Shown here one piece after another: positions 53,820-62,909 of a DNA stretch of 64,000 nt. The translations under genes were made by a program, and so were the position numbers. The notes under the pieces are model-generated. The model searched no databases and was not told where the DNA came from. It saw only the letters and a program-made list of their open reading frames with translations. This stretch comes from Halanaerobacter jeridensis (GTDB lineage: Bacteria > Bacillota > Halanaerobiia > Halobacteroidales > Halobacteroidaceae). The stretch lies in assembly GCF_016908315.1 (NCBI RefSeq), contig NZ_JAFBDQ010000006.1, positions 1-64,000 on the forward strand. The letters run 5' to 3'. Numbering within the stretch: position 1 is the stretch's first letter; each line of letters begins with the position of its first letter.

Positions 53820-55397
53820 TTGAGTAAACTTAGTTTAAAAACTAAAATGTGGCTTATGATATTAACTATAGTTTTATCAGTTTTAGCAGCAGTAATTTAT
53901 GTACCTAATTTAACGTCTAATTGGTTGAAAATTAGTGCATATATAGTTTTGATAGCAGTGATATTAAGTAGTATTCGGTTTTTAAATAATAGTATAGACC
54001 AATTTACAGGAGAAATTAATCGTTTTACACAAGAATTAGCAGCAGGAAATTTAGATGTAAAAGAATTAACAGTCACCGAAACTGGAGAACTTGGGGCAAT
54101 AAAGGAAAATTTGAATCAAATGCAGCAAAAATTACGAAGTAGGATTGAGGAGATTTTGAGTAATTTAGATAAACTAGAAACTTATAGTAAGGAATTATCT
54201 GCTTCTTCTGAAGAGGGTAATGCTACAATTGAGGATACTACAGATTTGATTGAAACTATTTCAGCTAGTATTCAACAAATTTCAGCTAGTACACAGGAAG
54301 TAACTAGTTTGGCCCAAGAATCTGACTCTAAAACTCAAGCAGGGCAGCAAAAAATCGAAGATATTTTATCTACTATGCATGATATTAATGATTCAGTAAG
54401 CAATTCTGTAGAAATCATTCATGATTTAGAACAAAATTCTCAAGAAATAGGTCAAATAATTGAATTGATTGAAGATATAGCAGAACAAACAAACATGTTA
54501 GCTTTGAATGCATCTATTGAAGCTGCTAGGGCTGGTTCGACTAGTAGCAACTTAGAAAACAGTGAGCAAGCTAAAGTTGGTTCTGGTTTTGCTGTAGTAG
54601 CAGAGGAAATAAGGAGTTTAGCTGAAGATACTAATCAGGCTACAGAAAAAATAGCGGGATTAATTACTGAGACTCAAAATAAAGCAGCTAAAGGATTAAA
54701 ATCAATTAAAGAAGTTAAATCTTATGTCGAAGAAGAGGAAGAAGTGATTGAGGAGACAGGCCAAGTATTTAAGCAAATTTCTCAAGCTAGTCAAGATACT
54801 ACTGCTAAAATTGAAACTACTTCTCATGCGGCTCAAGATTTAGCAGAAAACAGTAAAGAGGTTCAAGCAGCAACGGCCGATATTGATGAGATGTCAAGAG
54901 AGATTGCTAATTCTTCTCAAGAATTAAGAGGAGTAGTTGAAGATTTGAATCAGTTATTACATCAATTTAATTTTAGTAGTACAGAAGTAGACTCATTAAT
55001 TTGGAAAGATAAATATTCTATTGGGATAAATAAGATAGACCAACAGCACCAGCAACTATTTGAACAGGTTAATAAATTAATTTCTATGACTGAAAAAGAT
55101 AAAAGTCAAGCAGAAATAGAAGAAGTCATAGATTTTTTAGCTCAGTATACTATTAATCATTTTGAAACTGAAGAAGAGATTCAGCAACAGTATAATTATC
55201 CAGACTATGAACATCACAAAGAGATTCATGATAATTTTGTAGCAGAAGTAAAAGAAGCTAAGTCTAAATTAGAAAATGGAGAAATGGGTAGTGCTGATTT
55301 AGTCAAGTTAAATAAAATGGTTAGTCGCTGGCTAGTAAATCATGTTAAGGGAATTGATCAAGAATTAGGAGCTCATATTGCACAGCAGGAAGAATGA
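53820..55397 (+). CDS. Methyl-accepting chemotaxis protein with C-terminal bacteriohemerythrin
   Basis: 525 residues. Two adjacent N-terminal helices with almost no periplasmic loop, a HAMP-like stretch, and the MCP signalling hairpin ([31 protein letters not shown]). The C-terminal ~130 residues form a hemerythrin domain with the di-iron ligands: [35 protein letters not shown]. It likely senses oxygen inside the cell and signals to CheA. TTG 53820 follows AAGGAGGTG. Confidence 0.88.
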   Translation: MSKLSLKTKMWLMILTIVLSVLAAVIYVPNLTSNWLKISAYIVLIAVILSSIRFLNNSIDQFTGEINRFTQELAAGNLDVKELTVTETGELGAIKENLNQMQQKLRSRIEEILSNLDKLETYSKELSASSEEGNATIEDTTDLIETISASIQQISASTQEVTSLAQESDSKTQAGQQKIEDILSTMHDINDSVSNSVEIIHDLEQNSQEIGQIIELIEDIAEQTNMLALNASIEAARAGSTSSNLENSEQAKVGSGFAVVAEEIRSLAEDTNQATEKIAGLITETQNKAAKGLKSIKEVKSYVEEEEEVIEETGQVFKQISQASQDTTAKIETTSHAAQDLAENSKEVQAATADIDEMSREIANSSQELRGVVEDLNQLLHQFNFSSTEVDSLIWKDKYSIGINKIDQQHQQLFEQVNKLISMTEKDKSQAEIEEVIDFLAQYTINHFETEEEIQQQYNYPDYEHHKEIHDNFVAEVKEAKSKLENGEMGSADLVKLNKMVSRWLVNHVKGIDQELGAHIAQQEE

Positions 55398-55491
55398 GTT
55401 AATGTTCAGTAATTAGCTTTAGCTATAAGGTTTGAGGCATGAGTTAAAAAAGTAATAGCAAAATTATAAATAGTCTTACAGTTAGTTTAAG

Positions 55492-55543
55492 CCTAAGTAG
55501 TTTCTTTGTTATAAGAAATTATTTAGGCTTAATTTTTTTATTC
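55492..55543 (+). terminator. Terminator after the chemoreceptor gene
   Basis: Long interrupted stem TAAGCCTAA...TTTCTT / AAGAAA...TTAGGCTTA followed by a T-run. The remaining gap to 55733 contains only the promoter described next. Confidence 0.75.
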
Positions 55544-55648
55544 TAGTTTATTTTTTGAAGAAAGTTTAAAGTTTTAAGCTGATGATTGAAATTTAGAAGT
55601 TAAATACAGTTAATACTTAGTCACTTATGAACATATTTTAATAAAAAT

Positions 55649-55707
55649 TTGACAAACAGTAACAAAGATTATAAAATATAACCCATACTCCCTGGGTGGG
55701 GGTTATA
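55649..55707 (+). promoter_or_regulatory. Promoter with an operator-like inverted repeat
   Basis: TTGACA (55649-55654), 17-bp spacer, TAAAAT (55672-55677). An inverted repeat TATAACCC-N15-GGGTTATA (55677-55707), with a G/C-rich centre, starts at the last base of the -10 and covers the transcription start. It suggests repressor control; the regulator is unknown. Confidence 0.55.
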
Positions 55708-55733
55708 AGAAAATAAGATATAGGAGGATTATA

Positions 55734-56420
55734 ATGGAAAGAATATTAGAAAAGTTAAATCTAGCAGAAGTAATTGGAGAATCAGCCTGGATGTTATTGT
55801 TGTTATTTTTAATAGTAGGGTGGAAGTTCCCAGTGATTGGCATAGTAGCAGTTTTTTGTATGATTGCTCCAGTAGTGGCAGCTAGTTGGAAAGAAGGGCG
55901 AATATGGTGTGGTAATCACTGTCCCCGGGGACAATTTAATGATAATTTATTGAGTAAGATTAGCCGTAGTACAGAAATTCCTAGTTTTTTCAAGAGTGTT
56001 TACTTCAGAATTGGATTTTTCTTATTCTTAATTTATAATTTTGTAACAGGAATTATTAATGCTAATGGAAATTTAGCAGCTATTGGATTGGTATTTTATA
56101 AAATTATTTTTGTAACTACAATTATTACAGTTAGTTTAGGAGTCATATTTCATCAACGCACTTGGTGTGCATTTTGTCCAATGGGTTCTTTATCTGCATT
56201 AGTAGTTAAAATAAAGAGAAAATTTGTATCTAACCCGATGCAGATTAAAGTAGATGAGGAGAAATGTGTTGACTGTGGTTTATGTTCAGAAAATTGTCCT
56301 TTAGATTTAGAACCACATAATTTTTCTGAAAAAGGAGATTGTAATTTAGACTGTTTACATTGCAATGAATGTATTGATTCTTGTCCGGTTGATGCTTTAA
56401 ATAAAGTCAATAAAAATTAA
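55734..56420 (+). CDS. NapH/MauN-type membrane polyferredoxin
   Basis: 228 residues with four membrane helices. Two CxxxCP-type motifs sit in the membrane part (WCGNHCPRGQ, WCAFCPMGSL), and two [4Fe-4S] motifs are C-terminal (CVDCGLCSENCP, CLHCNECIDSCP). Members pass electrons across or along the membrane to reductases. No partner oxidoreductase is adjacent. ATG 55734 follows AGGAGG. Confidence 0.8.
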   Translation: MERILEKLNLAEVIGESAWMLLLLFLIVGWKFPVIGIVAVFCMIAPVVAASWKEGRIWCGNHCPRGQFNDNLLSKISRSTEIPSFFKSVYFRIGFFLFLIYNFVTGIINANGNLAAIGLVFYKIIFVTTIITVSLGVIFHQRTWCAFCPMGSLSALVVKIKRKFVSNPMQIKVDEEKCVDCGLCSENCPLDLEPHNFSEKGDCNLDCLHCNECIDSCPVDALNKVNKN

Positions 56421-56443
56421 TTTCATAAATTCAGTAATGTTTT

Positions 56444-56488
56444 ACCTCCTATTGGCTCATAATAAAAAATGAGAATAGGAGGTTTTTT
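56444..56488 (+). terminator. Terminator whose stem contains the next gene's Shine-Dalgarno
   Basis: Stem ACCTCCTATT-CTCAT / ATGAG-AATAGGAGGT followed by T6. The GGAGG at 56479-56482 region is the ribosome site for ATG 56490, so the hairpin both ends upstream transcripts and hides this site. Confidence 0.78.
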
Positions 56489-56489
56489 A

Positions 56490-58748
56490 ATGCGTAAAAA
56501 AGTGAGAATTCATTACGATAATAGTGACAATTTTGCTAATCCAATTTTATGGGTTTGGACACAGGGGACAGGGAGTTTAGAACGTGAATTTTTTCCTGTA
56601 GGTAAAGATGATTATGGATATTATTATGATGTTATTTTAAATCGTAGTAGTTTTAATTTTAAATTTAAAGATAAAAAAGGAGAGCATACAATTTGGGAAG
56701 CGGATAATAGTGATAGATTTTATAGTGCTAATTTAGGAGGAGAGATTTGGTGTAAATCTAATTGGCATAATATTTACACAGTAAAACCTGCTACTATAAA
56801 AGGTGATATTAACGATATTTATCTATCAATCAAGGATTTGATTCCTGAAGATAATTTTTACTTACCGACTACTGACGTAGCTGATTTCAATACTAAATCA
56901 TTATTAGGGACGCATAAGTTAAAAGATGGGACAATTAGTTTTGCTTTATTTCATCCGCGCGCAGGTAGAGTTTATTTAGGGTCCAATATTAATGGATTTA
57001 AGACTCCAGGTTATTGTGAAGCGTGTAATATAGAAGAAGAAAAATTTATTGAGTTAGATTTATACTGTGGTTATTATGACCAGCCTAATATTTGGTGGAC
57101 TAGAGTTGATCCGCAACAATTTGAAAGTGAGATAGATGAAATAGAATATAAATTTTATGTACAAGGTGGTACTGGAGGGATAGAAAGATGGGTTTATGAT
57201 CCTTATACTAGAGTGTATAGTAAAGACTATCGCAGGTTGAATTGTCAAGTTGTAGACCCGACTTCTTTTAACTGGAGTGATGATAAATGGCAAACTCCTA
57301 GTATGAGTGATTTGATTATCTATGAATTAAATGTGTATGGGTTTACAGATGGAGATTCAGATATACCTTTGCAGGACCAAAGTACTTTTCAAGGAGTTAT
57401 TAGCCGAATTAAGAGTGGATATTTTAGTGATTTAGGAGTTAATACTTTAGCTCTAATGCCTACATCTGAATCTTGGAGTTCTTTTGGGTTAGGCTATGAC
57501 CCCTGTAGTTTTATGTCTGTAGAACAGGATTTTGGCACCCCTGATGATTTTAGAAAGCTTGTTAATGTTGCTCATAAGCATGGATTAGCGGTAATTATTG
57601 ATCAGGTGTTTAATCATACCTCTAATCAATTTAATCCGCTCTGGGAGCTAATTGATGATAATAGTGGTTCAGGTGGATTTTATTTTTCTGGGTCTACACA
57701 GTGGGGGAATCGTTTGGCAACTGGTAAAGATGAAGTAGATAATATGCTAATTGATTCTTGTAAGTTATTTATTGAAGAATATCATGTTGATGGATTTAGA
57801 TTTGATGCGACTCATAGTTACTATCTGGATCATAAATTACTTTATGAGTTGCATCAAGAGATTAAACAGGGGATTAAAGAAGATGCGATTATGATTGCAG
57901 AAAATTTGCCTAATCAAAGAGATTTAAATTTTTCGGGGGTTGATGGTTATGCGCAGTGGTGTGACTTATTCCATGATAAAATGAAAGCCTTGTTACGAGA
58001 AGGAAGATTTAGAGACTGGTGTACAGATACACCTGATAAGTTAGGGGATATATTTTATTTCTGCCGTAATCAATTTGCTGCTCATACAAATAATGTAGTT
58101 AATTATAGTGAAAGTCATGATGAAACAAGTGTTAAATATGAAGTAGAAACTAACCAGATTGCTGATTGTGAAATTAAAGATAAGAAAGCAAGATTAGCGA
58201 TGATGGCTACAATGACTGCTTTAGGACAACCGATGATTTATATGGGCCAAGAGTTTGGGATTAATCGCGATGCTAATGATATTAATGTAGAAAAGTTGAC
58301 TCCTGACCCTAATTGTCCTAATCCAGGTGATTTTTATAATCCATTTTATCAATGGTCACAGCAGCTGATTAATCTGCGTAAGAAGTATAAAGCGCTGCGT
58401 ATTTCAGGATTTAATCCGATTGAAACAGAGCAATTTCGCTGGTTACTTGGCCCGTGGTTAAAAGCAGAACAGGGGCAAGGAGAAAAAGTAATTGGATGGC
58501 AGACAAAGGATAAAGATGAAGGTACAGAAATGTTTGTACTCTTGAACTTTGCTAATAAAGAACTACAGTTTAGTTTAGAATTTGAAGAAAAAAATTCTAC
58601 CTGGTCTCAAATAGCTGATTTAAATAAGATAACTGATGCTAAAACAGAAAAACTATTAAAAACTGCTAATTTGCTGCAAGTAACGGAAGGAAGTTCAGAA
58701 TTCAAGTTGCCAGCTTATAGCGGATTTATATATAAAAGAGTTAAGTAA
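56490..58748 (+). CDS. Multidomain GH13 enzyme with N-terminal carbohydrate-binding modules
   Basis: 752 residues from ATG 56490 (AGGAGG upstream). An N-terminal starch-binding-like module (KVRIHYDNSDNFANPILWVW) is followed by a CBM48-like part (FALFHPRAGRVYLG; YKFYVQGGTGGIERWVYDPYTR). The GH13 barrel has I DQVFNH, II GFRFDATHS, III IAENLP with Glu, and IV SESHDE. No signal peptide. The layout is closest to branching-enzyme-like or pullulanase-like proteins; exact activity cannot be read. It probably works with the other intracellular GH13 at 15.3 kb on stored glucan. Confidence 0.8.
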   Translation: MRKKVRIHYDNSDNFANPILWVWTQGTGSLEREFFPVGKDDYGYYYDVILNRSSFNFKFKDKKGEHTIWEADNSDRFYSANLGGEIWCKSNWHNIYTVKPATIKGDINDIYLSIKDLIPEDNFYLPTTDVADFNTKSLLGTHKLKDGTISFALFHPRAGRVYLGSNINGFKTPGYCEACNIEEEKFIELDLYCGYYDQPNIWWTRVDPQQFESEIDEIEYKFYVQGGTGGIERWVYDPYTRVYSKDYRRLNCQVVDPTSFNWSDDKWQTPSMSDLIIYELNVYGFTDGDSDIPLQDQSTFQGVISRIKSGYFSDLGVNTLALMPTSESWSSFGLGYDPCSFMSVEQDFGTPDDFRKLVNVAHKHGLAVIIDQVFNHTSNQFNPLWELIDDNSGSGGFYFSGSTQWGNRLATGKDEVDNMLIDSCKLFIEEYHVDGFRFDATHSYYLDHKLLYELHQEIKQGIKEDAIMIAENLPNQRDLNFSGVDGYAQWCDLFHDKMKALLREGRFRDWCTDTPDKLGDIFYFCRNQFAAHTNNVVNYSESHDETSVKYEVETNQIADCEIKDKKARLAMMATMTALGQPMIYMGQEFGINRDANDINVEKLTPDPNCPNPGDFYNPFYQWSQQLINLRKKYKALRISGFNPIETEQFRWLLGPWLKAEQGQGEKVIGWQTKDKDEGTEMFVLLNFANKELQFSLEFEEKNSTWSQIADLNKITDAKTEKLLKTANLLQVTEGSSEFKLPAYSGFIYKRVK

Positions 58749-58790
58749 CTGCAAAATTTTATCAATAATCAATGAGAAAGAAGGTAGTGT

Positions 58791-59273
58791 ATGAATTATT
58801 ATTGGTTAATTCAAGCACTAGGATATTGGAGCCTGACATTGTTTGTTGTTCCTAAGGAATATATTAAAAAGTTATTATTATTTTCTTTTGTAGGTGGTTT
58901 TATTTATACTTGGGTTGTACAGTATATGGCAGTACAAATTTTTGAATTATGGGAATATAAATCTGATTTATTAACTTGGCAGGAGATTCCGTTCTTTTTT
59001 GTCATGAGCTGGTTTGGAGTAACTTTATTATATGGGTATTTATTGATGAAATATTCTAAGTATCAACTTTATATTTTGTTTTTATTTGTCGGGTGGACTA
59101 CATTAGCTAATTATATTCCCCAGCGGTCAGGAATATTTATCGCTAAAAATTGGAGTCCTTCTACTACATTAATGTTTGCTTTATTTAGCCATATATTTTT
59201 GTTGTATTTATTAAAGTGGATTAATGGTGTAGAAGAAATAGGAACTAAAGATGATTTGTTGAACTTAAAATAA
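58791..59273 (+). CDS. CBO0543-like polytopic membrane protein
   Basis: 160 residues with five predicted helices and Trp/Pro-rich segments (FVVPKEYIKKLLLFSFVGGF; FGVTLLYGYLLMKYSKYQLY), resembling the CBO0543 family of unknown function. ATG 58791, 42 bp after the GH13 gene, so possibly the same transcript. A bidirectional terminator follows. Confidence 0.5.
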   Translation: MNYYWLIQALGYWSLTLFVVPKEYIKKLLLFSFVGGFIYTWVVQYMAVQIFELWEYKSDLLTWQEIPFFFVMSWFGVTLLYGYLLMKYSKYQLYILFLFVGWTTLANYIPQRSGIFIAKNWSPSTTLMFALFSHIFLLYLLKWINGVEEIGTKDDLLNLK

Positions 59274-59289
59274 ATAATAAATCAAATAA

Positions 59290-59316
59290 GAAACAGGAGG
59301 ATTATCCTCCTGTTTC
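59290..59316. terminator. Bidirectional hairpin terminator
   Basis: Perfect 12-bp arms GAAACAGGAGGA/TCCTCCTGTTTC with loop TTA, between converging genes. Confidence 0.75.
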
Positions 59317-59318
59317 AA

Positions 59319-60155
59319 TTATTTTAGAGGTTTATTATTTTTAGAAGTGATATATTTGAAGAATAACCAACTACCGCCGGTTAGTAAGATGATACCTAAT
59401 AGATTAAACCATAAAGGCTGAAATTCTACAGTAGCACTAAATTTAGTATTGAAGCCTTGAATTTTGAAAGGACTAAAATAAATTGAAAGATACGGTAATA
59501 AGTTAAAAAATAAACTAGCTAAAATACAGTCTAAAATAGATTTCGTCTGAATATAAAGCCAACTTAATAGAATACTGATAGTTAAAGTTGTTAGTAAGTT
59601 ATATAGACTAAAGTTAATTAAAATTTGAAAGAAGGCAATGGACAAAATAGCTATTTCAGGGCGGTATTTATTTAACATTCCCTTAAGAACTATGCCCCGG
59701 ATTAAAATCTCTTTTAGAACAATATTGATTGTAGTACTGACTAAAAAGATAATGATTAGGCTGCGAGAATCAGTAAAAATAATTTGATTTAAAGTAGTTA
59801 TTATTTTTTTAGATAGTGGGAAAAAATGATGTGAAATATTATTTACTTCTGATAAGATGATATTTAATCCACAGGTGCTTAAGAATATAGCAATTACTTT
59901 GTAAGTGTTAGTATTCCAATTTGTAATAGTGGTGCTAAGAGTAATATCTTTATAATTTTTGGTTCATAAGATCATTAGGACAAATATTAAAGGAGTAGAT
60001 AATAATGCAAAAAATAATGAGGGGTTTCGTAGGGGGAATGAAAACAGATTACTAATAAAATTAAATAGATTAAAGAGTATAAATTGCGCTAAAATAAAAA
60101 TAAATAACATAAAAAATAGATTAGATATACTAAATTCTAAGTTTTTATCTGACAT
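59319..60155 (-). pseudogene. CPBP-family intramembrane metalloprotease with an in-frame TGA
   Basis: Start ATG 60155 is preceded by AAGGAGG. The frame reads MSDKNLEFSISNLF... through two helices to FVLMIL, then TGA at 59966-59964. It continues in the same frame with TKNYKDITLST... to 59319. The second part holds the CPBP motif KEILIRGIVLKG (EExxxR type, first Glu replaced by Lys) and further helices. Together 278 residues, normal for the family. A single TGG-to-TGA change would explain it. The altered motif Glu also suggests loss of activity. Confidence 0.7.
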
Positions 60156-60202
60156 GGAAAATTCCTCCTTTGACAATTATATTATATAAATTAATTAGCA
60201 AC

Positions 60203-60560
60203 AAGTAAAGAGTAAGGAGTAAAGAAGTAATGAGTGAAGAGTAAAGAGGGGAAGGCAGTAAGAACAGTAAGGCAGTGAAGAAGTAAAGAGTAAAAAGTGA
60301 CGAGTAACGAGAAAAGAGTAAGATAGTGAAAAAAAATAAAAGAACAATAAGAAAGATTAATAAGTAAAGATAGAACCTAATGTAAGAAAATTAAAAATCA
60401 TATAATACTCAGTTTCTCTGTTGTTATTGATTTGAATAGAGTCAAATTATATTTGAACCTATGAGAAATATGTATTGTGATAAATTATAGATAAATTCAT
60501 AGGAAAGGTTTTAACTAGTTACTCTTTACTCATAACTTGTTACTAATTACTGATTTTATT
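60203..60560. repeat. AGTAA-rich inverted-repeat element, third copy
   Basis: The left end is a run of imperfect heptamers AGTAAAG/AGTAAGG (60203-60320). The right end (TTACTCTTTACTCATAACTTG, split here by position 60519-60540) is its inverse. It fills the gap between the CPBP pseudogene and the FtsA-like gene. No ORF or promoter is recognised inside. Confidence 0.55.
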
Positions 60561-60629
60561 AATTATAAAGCAGGAATTTGACTAGAAAAGTTTAAATAAT
60601 TTAATTAGGAAGGAGGAATTAATGAAAAA

Positions 60630-62879
60630 ATGAATCAAAAAAATGATAATATATTCGCATTAGATATCGGAACGAGAACAATTGTGGGAGCAATTTTAGA
60701 AAGAGATGAAGATCAACAATTGAATTTAAAAGCTTCGCAAGTAATTGAACACCAAAATAGATCAATGCTTGACGGTCAAATTCATAATGTGATGGAAGTT
60801 GCTGAGCAAGTGAAGAAGATAAAAAAGAATTTAGAAGAAGAATGTGCTACTACTTTAAATAAAGTAGGAATTGCTGCAGCTGGACGAGCTTTAAAAACTG
60901 TTAAAAGTTCGCATCAAATTGACTTTAAGTCTAAAAAAGAAATAAAACAAGAAGATATCAGAATGTTAGAATTTGGGGCAGTACAAAATGCCCAACAAGA
61001 ATTAGCTTCTCATGAAAATCAAAATACTGCTAATGGGTACCATTTTGTGGGTTATACAGTTTTAGAGAGTAATTTAGATGGAATTAAAGTAGAGAGTTTA
61101 TTAGGTCAAAGCGGTAAAGGAATAGAAGTTGAGGTGATTGCTACTTTTTTACCGCGGATTGTAGTTGATTCTTTATTAACTGTAATTAGAGAAGCTGAAT
61201 TGGAGGTAGAGCATTTAACCTTAGAACCGATTGCTGCTTCTCAATTAGTGGTTCCTAAACAGATGTATAATTTTAATTTAGCTTTAATTGATATTGGGGC
61301 TGGGACATCTGATATTGCGATCACTGAAGATGGTTCAATTATTGGTTATGCGATGGTACCAGTAGCTGGTGATGAAATAACAGAAGCAATTTGTGAAAAT
61401 TATATGGTAGATTATCATCATGCTGAAAAGATTAAACGTCAATTGCAGACTGAAGATGCGGTAACGATGACTAATATATTAGACCAAGAAGAAGAGATTC
61501 CTAGTAGTAATGTAATTGATAAAATTGAGGCTACAGTTGATGAATTAGCTCGTTTAATTGGAGAAGAGATAATCAATTTAAATGGTAGTCAGCCGCAGGC
61601 TGTTATGTGTATTGGAGGAGGTAGTTTAACTCCATTATTAGAAGAAAAATTGGCTGAAAATTTAGATCTGCCGCAAGCTAGAATTGGGGTTAAAGATATA
61701 GAGAATATTGACCGAGTGACAGGTGAAATTGAAGAACTAGCCGGTAGTCAAGCTGTAACTCCTTTTGGAATTGCTGTTAGCTGTTATGAAAATATGAATC
61801 GAGCTAATTTCCTTGATGTAGAAGTAAATGGAGATCGAGTCCATTTATTTACTTTAACAGAACCACGAGTTGCAGATGCATTATTAGCAGCAGAAATTGA
61901 TCTTAAAGCTTTAAAAGCTGAACCAGGGATGGCTTTATCTGTTGAAGTTAATGGTGAGCTGAAAATGATTCGAGGAACGATGGGTGAAAAAGGTAGGATC
62001 TTATTAAATGGTGAAGAGGTTGATATTGAAACTACAATTACACAAGGGGATCAATTAGTAGTTGAATTAGGAGAACAAGGGAAGGCTGCAACAGGAGAGA
62101 TTAGGGATGTTGTACCTGAACTTCCAACTCGAGAAGTAACTATTAATGGTACTGCTGTGGAGATAGAGCCAATTTATTATATGAATGGTAAAAAAGTAGG
62201 TGCTGAAACTGAATTAGAAGATAGAGCAGAAGTAACATATGATATATTACAGACTGTAGGTGAAATAATTGAAGAAATATTAGAACTTCCTACTAGTAAA
62301 ATAAGGACTAAAACTATTACTTATACTTTGAATGGAGAAGAAAAGCAGTATCAGCGTCAGAATTATCAGATTGTACTGAATGGGGAAGATGTTGACTTGA
62401 GAGCCGAAGTTGATGAAGGAGATGAGTTAGTAATTGAAGAGAATGAAGCTGAATTATTAACTATTGCTGATGTAATAGAACAGCAGGATATAGATAATGA
62501 CTTAGAGATTATATTTAATGGTCGAAAAATAGAAGTACCTAATCTAAACCAGAAGCTATTGAAGAATGGTCAGACAGCTACTAAAGATGATTTAGTTGGC
62601 TCAGGAGATGAGATAGAATATAAAGCTGGAGGAATTAGATTAAATCAGTTGTTAAATCATATTAATTATGATATTTCTAATATATCAGCAGGAAAATTGA
62701 AGGTGAAGAAGAATGGAGAGGAGATTAATTTCACTGAACAGTTAATTGATGGTGATGAAGTTGAACTCTATATTGAAAATAGTGCTCAAGATCAGCGAGA
62801 AGAAGTAAAGAAAGAAATTAATAAGACTGATTCATTAGTACAATTAAAGAGGAAGTTGAATCAAAAGATAAATAACTGA
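60630..62879 (+). CDS. FtsA-like ASKHA ATPase with long C-terminal extension
   Basis: 749 residues; FtsA is usually ~420. The first ~400 are FtsA-like: phosphate-1 FALDIGTRTIVGAI, a 1C-like insertion with AGRALKTVKSS, LALIDIGAGTSDIAI, and adenosine motif CIGGGSLTP. The remaining ~350 residues are several small beta-rich repeats (ILLNGEEVDIETTITQGDQLVVE; IVLNGEDVDLRAEVDEGDELVIE) of a ubiquitin-like or SLBB-like look. No FtsZ or pilus gene is near, so cell division is not assured. An ATG at 60622 with a better-placed AGGAGG reads only MKK then TGA, overlapping ATG 60630. Confidence 0.75.
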   Translation: MNQKNDNIFALDIGTRTIVGAILERDEDQQLNLKASQVIEHQNRSMLDGQIHNVMEVAEQVKKIKKNLEEECATTLNKVGIAAAGRALKTVKSSHQIDFKSKKEIKQEDIRMLEFGAVQNAQQELASHENQNTANGYHFVGYTVLESNLDGIKVESLLGQSGKGIEVEVIATFLPRIVVDSLLTVIREAELEVEHLTLEPIAASQLVVPKQMYNFNLALIDIGAGTSDIAITEDGSIIGYAMVPVAGDEITEAICENYMVDYHHAEKIKRQLQTEDAVTMTNILDQEEEIPSSNVIDKIEATVDELARLIGEEIINLNGSQPQAVMCIGGGSLTPLLEEKLAENLDLPQARIGVKDIENIDRVTGEIEELAGSQAVTPFGIAVSCYENMNRANFLDVEVNGDRVHLFTLTEPRVADALLAAEIDLKALKAEPGMALSVEVNGELKMIRGTMGEKGRILLNGEEVDIETTITQGDQLVVELGEQGKAATGEIRDVVPELPTREVTINGTAVEIEPIYYMNGKKVGAETELEDRAEVTYDILQTVGEIIEEILELPTSKIRTKTITYTLNGEEKQYQRQNYQIVLNGEDVDLRAEVDEGDELVIEENEAELLTIADVIEQQDIDNDLEIIFNGRKIEVPNLNQKLLKNGQTATKDDLVGSGDEIEYKAGGIRLNQLLNHINYDISNISAGKLKVKKNGEEINFTEQLIDGDEVELYIENSAQDQREEVKKEINKTDSLVQLKRKLNQKINN

Positions 62880-62885
62880 TAATAA

Positions 62886-62908
62886 AAAACCCCCAGATTG
62901 GGGGTTGC
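62886..62908. terminator. Bidirectional terminator
   Basis: Stem AACCCCC/GGGGGTT with loop AGATT, A-run on the left and a T-rich right side; between converging genes. Confidence 0.8.
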
Positions 62909-62909
62909 T

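Noticed and set aside
59964-59966. Selenocysteine at the CPBP TGA
   Set aside because: No SECIS-like hairpin was noticed downstream, and CPBP proteases have no known selenocysteine position there.
59959-60189. Plus-strand 76-residue ORF
   Set aside because: Lies antisense to the CPBP pseudogene and lacks a ribosome site.
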